NCBI GenBank assembly: GCA_010909725.1
Contig: JAACMV010000016.1
Location: 969,501-1,033,500 of the forward strand
DNA from: Picochlorum sp. 'celeri'
Taxonomy: Eukaryota > Chlorophyta > Trebouxiophyceae
DNA: 64,000 bases
Direction of reading: 5' to 3'
Both the position numbers and the translations under genes were made by a program. Below, piece by piece: positions 19,942-32,857 of the stretch (positions are counted from its first letter, which is position 1; every line of letters begins with the position of its first letter). A model generated the notes under the pieces. It did not search any database and was not told the origin of the DNA. It saw only the letters and a list, made by a program, of their open reading frames with translations.

Positions 19942-22378
19942 ATGTACAAGGTATTATTGCGCCGCTTTCCACAAACTCGTGGGGAGTCTCTACAACTGTT
20001 GCAGCGGCAACGAGGCCGTGTGTCTCTCGTGATGGGTGGATCACCTGGTATGAATACAATACATCGGTCGATGCATCGGAGTGTTCGATCTCGGCTGGAT
20101 GGGGGCATTCCAGTGGTTGTACAGCAGAGGAAGAAGAATTCTTCTTGCCACAGCATTGGGAGGAGGTTGGGCGCGATGGGTGCTTCCTGTATGCAACACC
20201 AGTATTTGTTGCCCATCAAAGATCAGAGAAGAGGGTTTTCGAGGAAGAATAGCAATGGCAATGTGTCGACATGTGCTGGGGACGAGAGCATTGATTTGGC
20301 GACTTCTGGGATTGATTTTATGCATGGGCATTTACAATGGAATTCTCGAACGAGATATTGTGGGGAATTGGGGGAATCGGATGTAGATGCGGAAGTGACT
20401 GTGTGTGGGTGGGTTGACAGGCATAGGAACCTTGGTGGGTTGCTGTTTTTGGATATTCGGGATCATACTGGAGTTGTTCAGGTGGTGGTGGATGATGATG
20501 CGAGTGATCATGTGACCCATGTGGGGGATAGGTTGAGGAATGAATGGGTAGTGTCTATTTCTGGTGGTGTGAGGAGGAGGAAGGATCCTAATGCGACCAT
20601 GAAGACTGGGCAGATTGAAATGACGGCAAAGGATATCCAGGTTTTGAATGTTGTGACAAAATCTTTACCGTTTACGATGAATGAGAGTGACGAGTCTGTT
20701 GTGATTGGGGAAGAGTTACGGTTGAGGAATCGTGTGTTGGACCTCAGGTATGTGGTTTGTAGGAGAATAATTGGCATGCTTTGTTCCGTCTTCTTTGTGC
20801 CCAGTCGGCGTGATGTATATTGTGATGTGTAGGCGCCCAATCGTGGCTGAGAAGCTGCGTCTGAGACATGAGATTACAAAATCTGTGAGGAGGTTTTTGG
20901 AGGATGAGCACAATTTCATAGAGGTGGAGACGCCTATTTTGACAAAGTCTACGCCAGAGGGAGCCCGTGATTATCTCGTACCGTCGCGTATTCATAATGG
21001 AGAGTGGTATGCATTGCCTCAAAGTCCCCAGTTGTTTAAACAAATGCTCATGATTGCTGGGTATGATCGGTATTATCAGGTGGGTTGTTTTTTTCATCCC
21101 CCATGGTTCTCTTTTCTCTATGTCCCATCACTCGTTATACTGATGTATTCATCATCGTGGATGTAGATTGCCAAATGTTTCCGAGATGAGGACTTGAGAG
21201 CGGATAGGCAGCCAGAGTTTACTCAAATTGATATGGAAATGGCATTCATGTCACAAGAGGATATCATTGCTTTGGTGGAAGACATGATGAAGAAGATGTT
21301 TAAAGATGTTGCAGGCATCACGTTGCCGGACGGAAAATTCAATAGAATGACATATGATGAAGCAATGGATAAGTATGGGAGTGATAAACCTGATTTACGG
21401 TACGGCATGAGCTTTACAGACATTACAGAGATTGTTAGGGATTCCACGTTCAAGGTATTTTCTGGGTCAAACATGGTGAAAGGAATCAAGGTATCGTCAG
21501 GGGATCGAATCAGCAATTCAAGATTGAAGAACAAAGGTGATGTGTTCCAGAAAGCGCAGGAGGCGGGCGCCCCAGGACTTATTCCACTGCGAGTGACTGA
21601 AGATGGCGACCTGCAGGGAGCCAAGGCTGTCATGGAAGGACTCACCGATCTCCACAGGAAGACGATACTCGATATGATGAATGCCCAGCAGGTATGGTTT
21701 TTAATTATTATGATGCTACTACTTTAGCAAGCAAGTGAAGTACTATTGTTTCCACGTTCATTCATCATGTATCTATAGGGTGATTTGATCATTCTGGTTG
21801 CTGGAGACCCTGCTGTAGTCAATAGGTCCTTGGATAGAGTGAGAGGGTATCTCGCAGAAGTTCTGGAGGAAATACCAGAAAATGAACACAACCTCTGCTG
21901 GATCACAGACTGGCCTCTGTTGGAATGGAACGAGGACGAGGAGCGCTATGAGACACTCCATCACCCCTTTACAGCCCCACATCCAGATGATCTGGAGAGC
22001 GGCCTGCCTCTAGACAAATGTCGAGCCGTAGCATACGATCTTGTGTACAATGGAGTCGAGATTGGTGGCGGCAGTCTTCGTATCTATCGAACGGATGTGC
22101 AGACCATGCTGTTTGATGCCATTGGCATCCAAGAAGAGGAAGCACAGGAAAAGTTTGGACACTTGATTGAAAGCCTCAACGTAGGAGCCCCACCTCATGG
22201 AGGCATTGCCTTTGGTTTAGATCGTCTGGCAATGCTTTTATCTGGATCACAGTCCATTCGAGATGTCATTGCGTTCCCAAAGACGACCCAAGCCCAATGC
22301 CTCCTGACAAAAGCCCCTTCTGATGTCGATGAGAAACAAATGGAAGATCTAGGTCTGCAAATACGGAAATCGAATTAA
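19942..22378 (+). CDS. Organellar (bacterial-type) aspartyl-tRNA synthetase
   Basis: Four exons (19942-20747, 20833-21079, 21167-21691, 21779-22378; introns 85-87 nt), 725 aa. A long basic, acid-poor presequence of ~130 residues precedes the OB-fold anticodon domain ([20 protein letters not shown]). The catalytic core has motif 1 ([25 protein letters not shown]), motif 2 ([21 protein letters not shown], with the catalytic Arg) and motif 3 ([13 protein letters not shown]). The GAD insertion domain is present between motifs 2 and 3, which marks the bacterial type. It charges organellar tRNA-Asp; dual targeting to plastid and mitochondrion is common for plant homologs. TGTAA is at 22383-22387. 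Confidence 0.94.
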
Positions 22379-22409
22379 TATTTGTAATTTTCTGCGTAGT
22401 AGAGACACC

Positions 22410-23168
22410 ATGGCATCGATTGCTTTGCGACGCAACGTCATTTCTCGATTTTGTAGCCACTATTGGCCAAGTTGTAGCACGCCATGGAACGCAAACATAT
22501 ACGCATATGATACCCAGAAATCGCATTATAGTACCGATAATAATGATAATGAGGATCAACCGGTGACATCGGAGGAGAGTAGTGCGGAGAAATCAAAGAC
22601 TGCCGCATCAACCAGCAGCAGAAACAAACCTAGCGCATCGCGAAGCAAGCCAGGAACGAAGAAATCTCGGATGACAAAGTCTCTTCAGTCAGCACAAGAG
22701 AGGCTGGCAGAGCTCGTGAGCCCAGGGAAGAGTACGCTGCTCTTGCACGAGGAAACCAGTTTCCACTTGTTGGGCAAGGCAGAGGACGCTCCCAAGGTGG
22801 TTGCTGGAGCATCAGCCAGAGCGCAGGAAATATCCCCAAAGAGAATTCATCCGCATAGGCTCTTTTATCCGGGAGCAAAGTATTCGCCCGAAGAGTTGAA
22901 TCCGTACAAGGCAAAGGAGGTTCTTATGAGGTCTGATCTGACAGTCCAGAGAGGTACTATACCCAAGGATGTTGTGCGAGACCAGGCAGATTTCCGGAAC
23001 ACAGATTTTCTAAAATACTTTTTGAAGGACTCTGGCAAGCTTGTGCCACGGCGGAAGACCAAGCTGCCCGCAAAATTACATAGAGAGTTGATGAGGGAAA
23101 TCAAACTGTCCAGGTCTCTGGCCTTGATGAATCCCTTGGACAAAAATACTGTTTCAAAAGTTAGATAA
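22410..23168 (+). CDS. Mitochondrial ribosomal protein bS18m
   Basis: Single exon, 252 aa. The N-terminus is a Ser/Arg presequence. The bS18 domain is at the C-terminus: DFRNTDFLKYFLKDSGKLVPRRKT, then LPAKLHRELMREIKLSRSLALMNP, matching the bacterial pattern FL..F....GKI.PRR.T.L..K.QR.L...IK.AR..ALLP. The Ser/Lys-rich stretch between is long for the family. The start is only 31 nt after the AspRS stop, so the two genes are tightly tandem. It is convergent with hisG, with 12 bp between stops. A plastid bS18 is usually plastid-encoded, favouring mitochondrion; this is inference. Confidence 0.85.
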   Translation: MASIALRRNVISRFCSHYWPSCSTPWNANIYAYDTQKSHYSTDNNDNEDQPVTSEESSAEKSKTAASTSSRNKPSASRSKPGTKKSRMTKSLQSAQERLAELVSPGKSTLLLHEETSFHLLGKAEDAPKVVAGASARAQEISPKRIHPHRLFYPGAKYSPEELNPYKAKEVLMRSDLTVQRGTIPKDVVRDQADFRNTDFLKYFLKDSGKLVPRRKTKLPAKLHRELMREIKLSRSLALMNPLDKNTVSKVR

Positions 23169-23180
23169 TCATCTATATAT

Positions 23181-24505
23181 TTATGCAAAATCGATAGACT
23201 TTGTACTAATTCCTAAATTTTTAGTCAAGGCCAACCATCGCGGTGGCTCATCATCGAAAATATACGTCATTGGCTGCACAAGCACCCCACTGCCCCCGAG
23301 TTTTCTCAGCGATTTCACAGCTGGATACAACTCCTTCTTTGGCACGCAAATAATGGCTGCAAAGTATCCACCTGGAGCTCCTTCTGGATATACAGAACTC
23401 ACAGTAGGACCCTGAAGGCCTCCGAGACCAGCTTGAACGAGTCGTTCTGAGACATCTTCAGCACTCTTTCCAGTCATGTTGACAATCACAGAGTAATACT
23501 TTTGTGCCACCAAGTGGGCTTCCAATCGCTCCAACAACTCATGCACCAATTCCATCATTCCAGGACGCTCCAACAGAGATGTTTTGTTCACTACTAAGAC
23601 TCCCTCGCTCTCCATGATCTTCCCTCCCTCAATCTCTTTTAAATTATTCTCTCGCAGTGTCACCCCAGTCGACACAAGGTCCAAAATAATATCCGCACAC
23701 CCCATTGCCGGGGCAGCCTCCAGAGCTCCATCTGCACTAAGAAGTTCAACATGCTCCATTCCCACCTTGGCAAAGAATTTGCGAGCAATATTGTGATACC
23801 CAGTCACCACCCTCAACGGGTTGCTGGCACTCCATGCCATATTCTTCAAGTCCTCAATTGTATTCACATCCGCAAACTTTCCTGTCGCTGGCACCCCGAG
23901 AGCAAGATGGCAACTTCCATATCCCAATGCATCATGAACAATCAGCAACTCTTCGTGACCATCTCCAATCTCAGCCACCATATCATGACCCACAAAGCCA
24001 ATATCCACATCTCCATATGTCAACTTCCTCACAACATCAGTCGCTCGCTGGAACCACACTTCCACCCCAGGCATTTGAGAAATCTGAGCAACATACTGAC
24101 GAGGATTTGGTTTCACCACATTTAGCTGACAATCCTTGAGAAGCGCCAGCGTATCTTCTGCCATGCGCCCCTTGCTGGGCAAAGCCAGCCTCAGATTGTC
24201 ACGAGCAACAGCGGTTGCAGACGTAGAAGTACCTATATGACACAGTAAGAGTATCTCATGAGTTGATCAATGCGAGATAACGATGTAGTCTACCCACCTG
24301 TCGTTTGAGAATTATTCAATCCACACACAACAACCGATCTCTTGCGTTGATTGATGCATCTCCTCCCTGATTCGCTTGATGACAAGTATGTTTTAGTTTT
24401 ATTGCACCCTGTAGCCTTGGATACGGCTGGATGCGTCGCTGACTGCCGTCTGACTGACAGTGGACCGACTCTAGAGCCTCCACGCGATATTTGATACATA
24501 CCCAT
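23181..24505 (-). CDS. hisG: ATP phosphoribosyltransferase, long form, plastid-targeted
   Basis: Two exons (24298-24505, 23181-24232; intron 65 nt), 419 aa. The first ~80 residues are a Ser/Thr/Arg-rich transit peptide. The catalytic domains run from NLRLALPSKGRM through RATDVVRKLTYGDVDIGFVG, DIILDLVSTGVTLRENNLKEI and ILVNKTS-like VVNKTSLLE. The C-terminal ACT-like domain (GPTVSSVYPEG, VPKKELYPAVKSLRKLGGSGVLV) marks the long, histidine-feedback-regulated form. The enzyme commits ATP and PRPP to histidine synthesis in the plastid stroma. Confidence 0.95.
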
Positions 24506-25023
24506 CTCTGTTTCTATTCCCTAGGTACGTACAGTATATTTTAAGATAATTCTTGGGCGGTTGGGGTAGTACATTGTCACTCTTAATGGGATTTAGGGGA
24601 TGAACTCTTCTCACGTCCCATGGGACTAGCCATGGGCTGGCCACACTGCAGTGTCATCCTGATACATCCATGTGCAGTGGTTGCGCTGATCATCAGATCA
24701 TGGTACTAGTACCATGAGTAGCGGTGCATAGAAAGAAGAGACGGGATCCAGCAGTATGCGGCATTCCTTCCCGTGGAAAAGAAGTATCACAAATCTACAG
24801 AGAGGAGGAATGCTGCTCCATCCCACCTTGCATCCAAATTGGAGCAATTTTATGAAATTGATGGTCTTTTTTCGGATACAAGCTAGGCATAGTACACCAA
24901 ATATCCTATTTTAAATTATTCTAGTGCAAAAAACGTCTGAAGTAGGCTGTGTCGTGTGCTGAAGAGAGTTTTCTACACAAGCAGAAACATTTTGTAGAGA
25001 AGAAGTGCGAAAAGGCCGAGGAT
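24506..25023. other. Divergent spacer with a palindrome cluster
   Basis: The spacer lies between the 5' ends of hisG and RRP6 and has no convincing ORF. Perfect or near-perfect palindromes crowd 24615-24717: GTCCCATGGGAC (24615-24626), ACACTGCAGTGT (24643-24654), CTGAT-C-ATCAG (24686-24696) and a 20-bp palindrome centred on CTAG (24698-24717). Confidence 0.75.
24698..24717. repeat. Perfect 20-bp palindrome
   Basis: TCATGGTACTAGTACCATGA is its own reverse complement. The core GTACTAGTAC recurs at 46551-46560 in another divergent spacer, and its inner TACTAGTA recurs at about 8941. Candidate dimeric transcription-factor site. Confidence 0.7.
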
Positions 25024-27560
25024 ATGGGAAGGAAACCGCCTTCAGGCGGTACCGTAGATACAAATAATAAAAGACAATTGGCAATCGAGTCGTCTAAACT
25101 GCCAGTTGAGGAGGAATACTATGTACGTGTTTGGATGCATGGCATGCAGCAATTGCTCGCCAATTGACGTGATACGGTGGATATGCGCAGTTTCATTCCA
25201 TTAAGCCTGATTTCATACATGCTGTTGGGGATATAAGAGAGCGTGCTGAGACGTTGTTGCGCACTATTGCTGGGAGTGTGGATGTGAGGGAGAAGGTGGA
25301 TATATCTGATGGGAATGCTCAGGATGTGACTGATTATGCGTCGAGCGTGATTGATGCGCTGTGTAGTGAAACGGATGCGTACATATCAGATGGGTTGAAT
25401 CAGAAAAAGGCGGCACAGGATGCCTCTGGATTGAGTGGGGGCAAGATGCAGGATATGAAGAAAGGGACCTCAGGCATGCAGGCTCAAACAAACTTTGTGT
25501 CCTTCATGACAAGCACGAGCAACGAAAAGCCTCAGAAAGATTTTGATGATCCAGTGGATAATACAAATGAGCCATTTGTTCCAAAGTTTTCGAGTCTTGA
25601 GAATGTGAAAGGCGTGGATGTGGCAGCTTTCAAAAGGGAGTTTGAGGAGCATGTGAAGAACAGGCAAGAGACTGCGCAGGCCAGCGTTTCACCTCCCCAT
25701 CCGTTGCGGGATGTGCTGGAGAGACTTCCAGAGACATACTCATTGGTGCAATTGTCAGCACCAAAGGAGGAAGACGTTAAAAAACCGTTGCCGATAGAAC
25801 AGGTCGAGTTGATGTATGTTGATACAGTAGAGGAGTTGGAGCAGGTTGCTCGTCTTCTTGAGGCAGAGAAGGAAATAGCCGTGGATCTGGAAGCTCATAA
25901 TTATAGATCGTTTCAGGGATTTTGCTGTTTGATGCAATTGTCGACAAGGAATGTGGATATTATAGTTGATGTCTTACTACTGCGGAGTCATGTGGGGAGG
26001 CTGCTTGGGCCTGTGTTTGCAGACCCAAATATTGTCAAAGTGTTGCATGGATCGAGGAGTGATATTGGTTGGCTGCAGAGAGACTTTGGAATATATCTAT
26101 GCAATCTTTTTGATACAGGGGAAGCTGCAAAGATATTAAAGTATGGATCGAATGGGTTGGCCTTTCTTTTGGAGAAGCATTGTGGATTCAAGGCTGATAA
26201 GAAGTGGCAGCTTGCTGACTGGCGAATACGGCCATTACAAACTCAGGCGATACATTATGCTCGCGCTGATACACATTTCTTGCTGTATTGCTACGATGTG
26301 CTTCGGATAGAACTTTCTAGATTGTCAAAGGAGGACCTTACAGATGTAGATGAAGCACTATTGTCGTGTCCTTCGGGGAGCAGCACACCTGGGATTTGTG
26401 CTGTGTTGGAGCAATCCAGAAAGCTGTGTTTGTCGCTGTATGAGAAGGAACTGTTCACACCTGAATCGTTCTATGATTTATACAAGCGTATGGAAGGAAA
26501 GTCTGGTGTATTGTCGGAGAAGCAGTTGTCAGTGTTTGCAGCAGTGTATGCCTGGAGGGATACGTTGTCAAGGCAGTTGGATGAGTCTCCTGGCTACATT
26601 CTACCACGGGGCCAGATGTTTCACATAGCGTGCAAGATGCCTTCTTCAAAGCGTGAGCTTGAAATGTGTCTTAAATCCAAGAGTAGAGTTCTGATGAGCA
26701 GGGTAGATGAGTTGCTGTATTGTATTAACAAGGCAACAAAGGATACATCAGCTGCCCGAGCTGTGTTACATCCTGTGCAAAAGAGCACGACTGTCGCCCA
26801 GCATGAACCTGCCGTTTCCGCGCGCGATGCTTTGAATACATTTGATATGGGAATGACAATGACGTTCAAAGGATTTCAGGCAACGAGCTCCTCAAGTCTT
26901 GGCTCGATGAAGAAGAGAAAGCATGTCCGAATGGTGGAGAGCACATTTGCAGTAGAGTCATCCAAGAATATTCCCGCTGAACCCACCATAGAAAAAGAGC
27001 AGGAAGACGCAGCAGTAGTAGAAGAAGAAAAGTCTACTGAAGAAAAATCAAAGGCAGATGGTCAACCCGACGAGGAAGAAAAGGGTCTACAGGAGGAGGA
27101 GGAGGAGGAGGAGAAGCAGCAGGATGAAGACAGTCTTGAAAAACACCTGCCACATGGCACACTCGATGAACAAGATTTCCTGCCTCTGCCGGTATCGCAG
27201 TTGTCTAAAAAACGTAGAAAAGAAGATCAAAAGTCGAGCAATAAAAGCAATCGGCGCCCTTCTTCGACCACAAAGAAGCGACATAAAAAGACTGACAGCG
27301 CACAGCCTCAAGAAGATGCGTCACCTCAACAGGCAGCATTTGATCCTGACAAGGCGGTGCACAAGTATGGGAAAGCGTATCGACCAGCGAAAAAGAAGGA
27401 CAGAAAGCGCGGTAGCAAAGACAAAGGTGGCGAATTTGAAATTCCAACTGGTATGTTCAATCCTCATCAGGGGCTCCTGGAAGGCAAGTCTTCCTCCAAG
27501 AGAAGTGCTGTCCAAGTACGCAGTGGCAACAGAAGTTCAACATACGCGCGCAAACGTTGA
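25024..27560 (+). CDS. RRP6/EXOSC10 nuclear exosome 3'-5' exonuclease
   Basis: Two exons (25024-25122, 25191-27560; intron 68 nt, GTACGT...CGCAG), 822 aa. The N-terminal helical region (FHSIKPDFIHAVGDIRERAETLL) matches the PMC2NT cofactor-binding domain. The DEDD-Y exonuclease has AVDLEAHNYRSFQGF (Exo I), LHGSRSDIGWLQRDFG (Exo II) and YARADTHFLLYCYD (Exo III, catalytic Tyr). An HRDC domain follows at about residues 430-510. The C-terminal 250 residues are acidic then Lys-rich with a poly-Glu run, and end in the family-type EIPTGMFNPHQG motif. It trims rRNA, snRNA and snoRNA 3' ends with the nuclear exosome. A 16-nt hairpin, arms ACCGCCT/AGGCGGT, starts 9 nt after the ATG. Confidence 0.94.
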
Positions 27561-27587
27561 GTGTTTCTTTACAATTTAAAACGTTTT

Positions 27588-29287
<1,700 letters not shown>

Positions 29288-29369
29288 CTACATGTGTGTA
29301 TATATATACAGACATACGCGTGCGTAGAACGCAGGACTGCGTGACCTTTTGTTGATTTTACTGTACATG

Positions 29370-31585
29370 TCACCCAAGCATTCCAAACATGGTGAAGACA
29401 TCACCAATCACTTTGATGCGCTCCTTTGCGCCGATGTAATCCAGTTCCAAATCATCGCCATCGTCAGCGAGTCTTTTATATCCGATCAATGTTTGGGTAA
29501 CGTTGATTTCGCCACAGATGAAGAGCTTGGCGAGCAATTCAAGGACAGATTCTTCCACAGAGGGATCTTCTAACAGCTGCATGACACTCTGATACACGAG
29601 TTCGTGGTGGTAATGGGGCATGCCAACGTCTCTGAGGCACTTTAAGAGCTCGTTGAAATTCTTTGCCAAGAGGTATTCTTTGATCATCGAGACGAATGCA
29701 TCAGAGAGTGCTCGGGATGTTTCCTTTGTGGAATACCCATGCCAGCAGTTGGTAAACCTCTCTGCGGCATGCTTGGCAGCGAGCAATTTCCTTGCGGCGT
29801 GAATGATATCATGTCCCAGACTCTTTTCCTTCATCTCATCCAAGTGAGAAAGAAAACTTGGAGGGACTGCTTCATCGACAATGGCGCGGCCTAAAAACAG
29901 AGTGAGGAATCTTGGTGCATCTGGAATATCCAGAGTGATGTCTTCTGCAGAGGATAACAGTTTGGTGAAACCGAGACTGACATGTTCTTCAGATAGCACA
30001 GAAGACTGGCGTAGGTCATTCAAGAGTTTGGACGATAATTCGCGCTCCCTATCGTTTCTATCCATGGCCATTTGAATCAACTGCACACACAAGCACATGA
30101 CATCATCATCACCACACCTCTCTTGCAGTCGTAATCACAACACAAGTCACATACCAGTTTCACAAAGACACTGTGGAGTCCAGGATCCCCGCATTGATTC
30201 AACTGACATTCGACTTCCGAAGGATCTGCCGAGTCAAAGTATTCCATAATGGTTGTCTTGCACTCTGACTTGAATGTACTCAGTAAAAATATAGAGGGTG
30301 ATTCAGTTGCTCCCTGCGATGCAAGCGACTCCTTCTCAGCACCATCAATCCATTGTTTCTCATACGCTGCGTCAATAACCTGCTGAAATACAGTGCGAGC
30401 ATTGGGATAATCGAGGCTGATTTGTTCCAAATCGGATGCTACACGGCGTAATCCTGTACATGTTTGAGACTTGTTCACATCCCCTGTTGCAATCAAATCA
30501 CTCAGCATATCTACCAATGCCGTGCACGCATTGGGATCATTGAAACATGCCAGCACCGTCAATTTGACAAATTCATGGTGGAAATGGGGCACAGCAAGGG
30601 ACTGAACCTGGCGCCGAACTTCACCCACATCGCGAGCAGACAGAAACTCTTTGATACACTGCTCGAACGATTTCTTCGTCTCTGTCACATCCATCCCAGC
30701 CCGAGATCCCCACACTCTTGACATTCGCTCTGCAAAGTGCGGGTCAGAGAGATAGGCAGTACACAAGCTATGCCACTGTTCAACCAGCTCTGACCCAAAC
30801 ACTCCAGTCTCGGATACAAACGATGGTGGAAGAACATCGTCAGCAACAGCCCGACAGGTGAAAAACGCCACCCATTCAACGGCTTGAGGCACATCCAGAA
30901 CCAAGTCATCCAGAGCATCCAGTACAGCCACAAACCCTTTTTCCACCATGGAGGACGACAGAGTCTTATTATACATGTAACTCAGCAACTGGCTGATCAT
31001 CTCCCTCTCCTTATCATGTCTATCCAAAGAACATGTTATCGCTTTTTTCACAAAGAAATGCAACAGCGTAGGCTGATCCAACTCTTCTATACTTTGATTC
31101 GCCTCCTCTGCATCCCCTGATTCAAAATACTCTGTCAGAATATCCACAACCGCATCCTTGTACGCCACAATCTCCACCAACTTGGCCTCCACCAAGCTAA
31201 TACTACCTAAATCTTCCTGCTCCGAATCCCAATTCGGATCCCCTTCATCAGCAACCCCATCCTCCAAGTACTCGTTCGCATCCATCAAATTCCCCCAGGT
31301 AAACTTCCCTCCCCCGCCATTCTTCTTCGCCTTCCCAGTTCCCTTTGTCTTCCTCGACAAATGATGATCATGATATAATTTCCCACCCTTCTTCTCTCCA
31401 CCCTCCTGCTTCTTCACCGCCGGCGCAAGCGGAGGAGGCACACCTCTCAGCTTGACAGACTCCCCCGTCTCAGACAACCGCCCAGACAGTGCAGCATTCA
31501 ACGCTTCCCTCTGCTCTTCGTTCAACACAGGCTCACTTCCCAACGAACTGGATGGAGCCCGATCCAACGCACCACCATTCATCAT
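29370..31585 (-). CDS. Four-MA3-domain translation regulator (plant MRF/PDCD4-like)
   Basis: Two exons (30155-31585, 29370-30080; intron 74 nt), 713 aa. The N-terminal 125 residues are basic and Gly-rich, then acidic. Four MA3 helical domains follow, each opening with a recognisable helix: YKDAVVDILTEYFESGD, TKKSFEQCIKEFLSARD, FKSECKTTIMEYFDSAD and LSDAFVSMIKEYLLAKN. Animal PDCD4 has two MA3 domains; plant MRF proteins have four and associate with eIF4A under TOR control. The count therefore points to the plant-type family. Expected cytosolic role: tuning translation during energy or light change. Confidence 0.92.
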
Positions 31586-32236
31586 CCTAATCAACAAGAC
31601 GTGTGCGATACAAGCTCTTCTTCGTGCTCCTACAGACGAGCACCTTCAAACCCCAAATCAGACCACACCGTATCTCGTACACCCAAATATCTACATAAAA
31701 TATCACACATATCGGTAGTATCCCAATCAAATCCATGTACATCACAAACCCACGCCCCCCGACACCGTCAACAGGACATGTTCATGAAAATACCCTATTC
31801 CTTCCCTCGGCACACCCAATCCCTCGTATCACCACCCAAGACACCATCTATTATTTTTGAGCACTACCAAGTACCCAAAATACAGGTATATTCGCTAGAT
31901 CATGCTAAGACACATCATCCGTTCACGCGCTCTTTCCAACCCACGACCCACTGGGCCAGATATCACGTACCCGATCCTGATGTAACTCTTATATTTACAA
32001 CAACAGTATATTAGTGCTATAGTATAAAATTGAATCATCTCTGTGAGGACGATTGCCTCTTCAAAAGGCATGAACGACTGATCCCCTTTTTTATTGTATC
32101 TATTTACCGAGAAATGGCCTTGGTCTTTACATCTATTCCATTCTCTATTATCATTATGCAATGATAATAATAGATATTAATTTAACTCAATCAAGAAGAA
32201 AAAGAATGTACTGAATAGAAGAAGAAACGATTGGAC
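31586..32236. other. Divergent spacer, no gene seen
   Basis: The spacer lies between the four-MA3 and AP-1 sigma genes. Short ORFs here lack any recognisable feature. One AT-rich hairpin with 10-bp arms and a 4-nt loop lies at 32146-32169. Confidence 0.5.
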
Positions 32237-32822
32237 ATGGTGCGTGTGAACAATTGTTGGGACAGTTTTCGATTCTCCATGATTTCAGCGTTGCTTGCTT
32301 TCCGTATTCTTGTAGATTCGGTTTTTACTGCTATTAAGTCGGCAGGGAAAGGTTCGATTGGCGAAATGGTACACAACTGTAAGCCAAAAGGAGCGGGCTC
32401 AGATTATCAAGCAGGTGTCTCCCTTGGTTTTGTCCCGTGGGCCAAAGCTGTGTAATTTTATTGATTGGAAGGATATGAAGTTGGTGTATAGACGGTATGC
32501 GAGCCTGTATTTTATAGTAGGAGTGGATCAGGAGGATAATGAGCTTATAACGATGGAAGTGATTCATCAATTTGTGGAAGCGTTGGACAAGTATTTTGGT
32601 AATGTGTGCGAGTTGGATCTTATATTTAATTTTCACAAGGCATACTATATATTAGATGAACTTTTGCTCGGAGGAGAGCTGCAAGAGCCGTCGAAAAAGG
32701 TGGTTATTCAGATGGTGGAGAAGCAAGATATGAGGCAGGAAGAGGAAAAGTTACATGGGGTTGCGTCGCAGAGGTCTGGCGGGGATCGGGCGCCTCATGA
32801 TCCTCGAATAGCGAGGGGTTGA
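32237..32822 (+). CDS. AP-1 clathrin adaptor sigma subunit
   Basis: Two exons: 32237-32239, which contains only the ATG, and 32316-32822 (intron 76 nt, GTGCGT...TGTAG). 169 aa. The splice gives MIRFLLLLSRQGKVRLAKWY, the invariant sigma N-terminus, which no unspliced frame provides. It continues with RGPKLCNFIDW, VYRRYASLYFIVGVDQEDNEL, and CELDLIFNFHKAYYILDELLLGGELQE. The 25-residue tail is slightly longer and more charged than usual. AP-1 sigma belongs to the trans-Golgi/endosome adaptor and helps bind dileucine sorting signals. It is convergent with eIF3m, with 35 bp between stops. Confidence 0.93.
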
Positions 32823-32857
32823 TGTGTTACACACCCATCTATGTATGTATGTATATA

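Noticed and set aside
31601..32014. 137-codon plus-strand frame antisense to the 5' side of the four-MA3 gene
   Set aside because: Pro/Ser/His-rich translation typical of an antisense or promoter frame, no ATG-supported domain.
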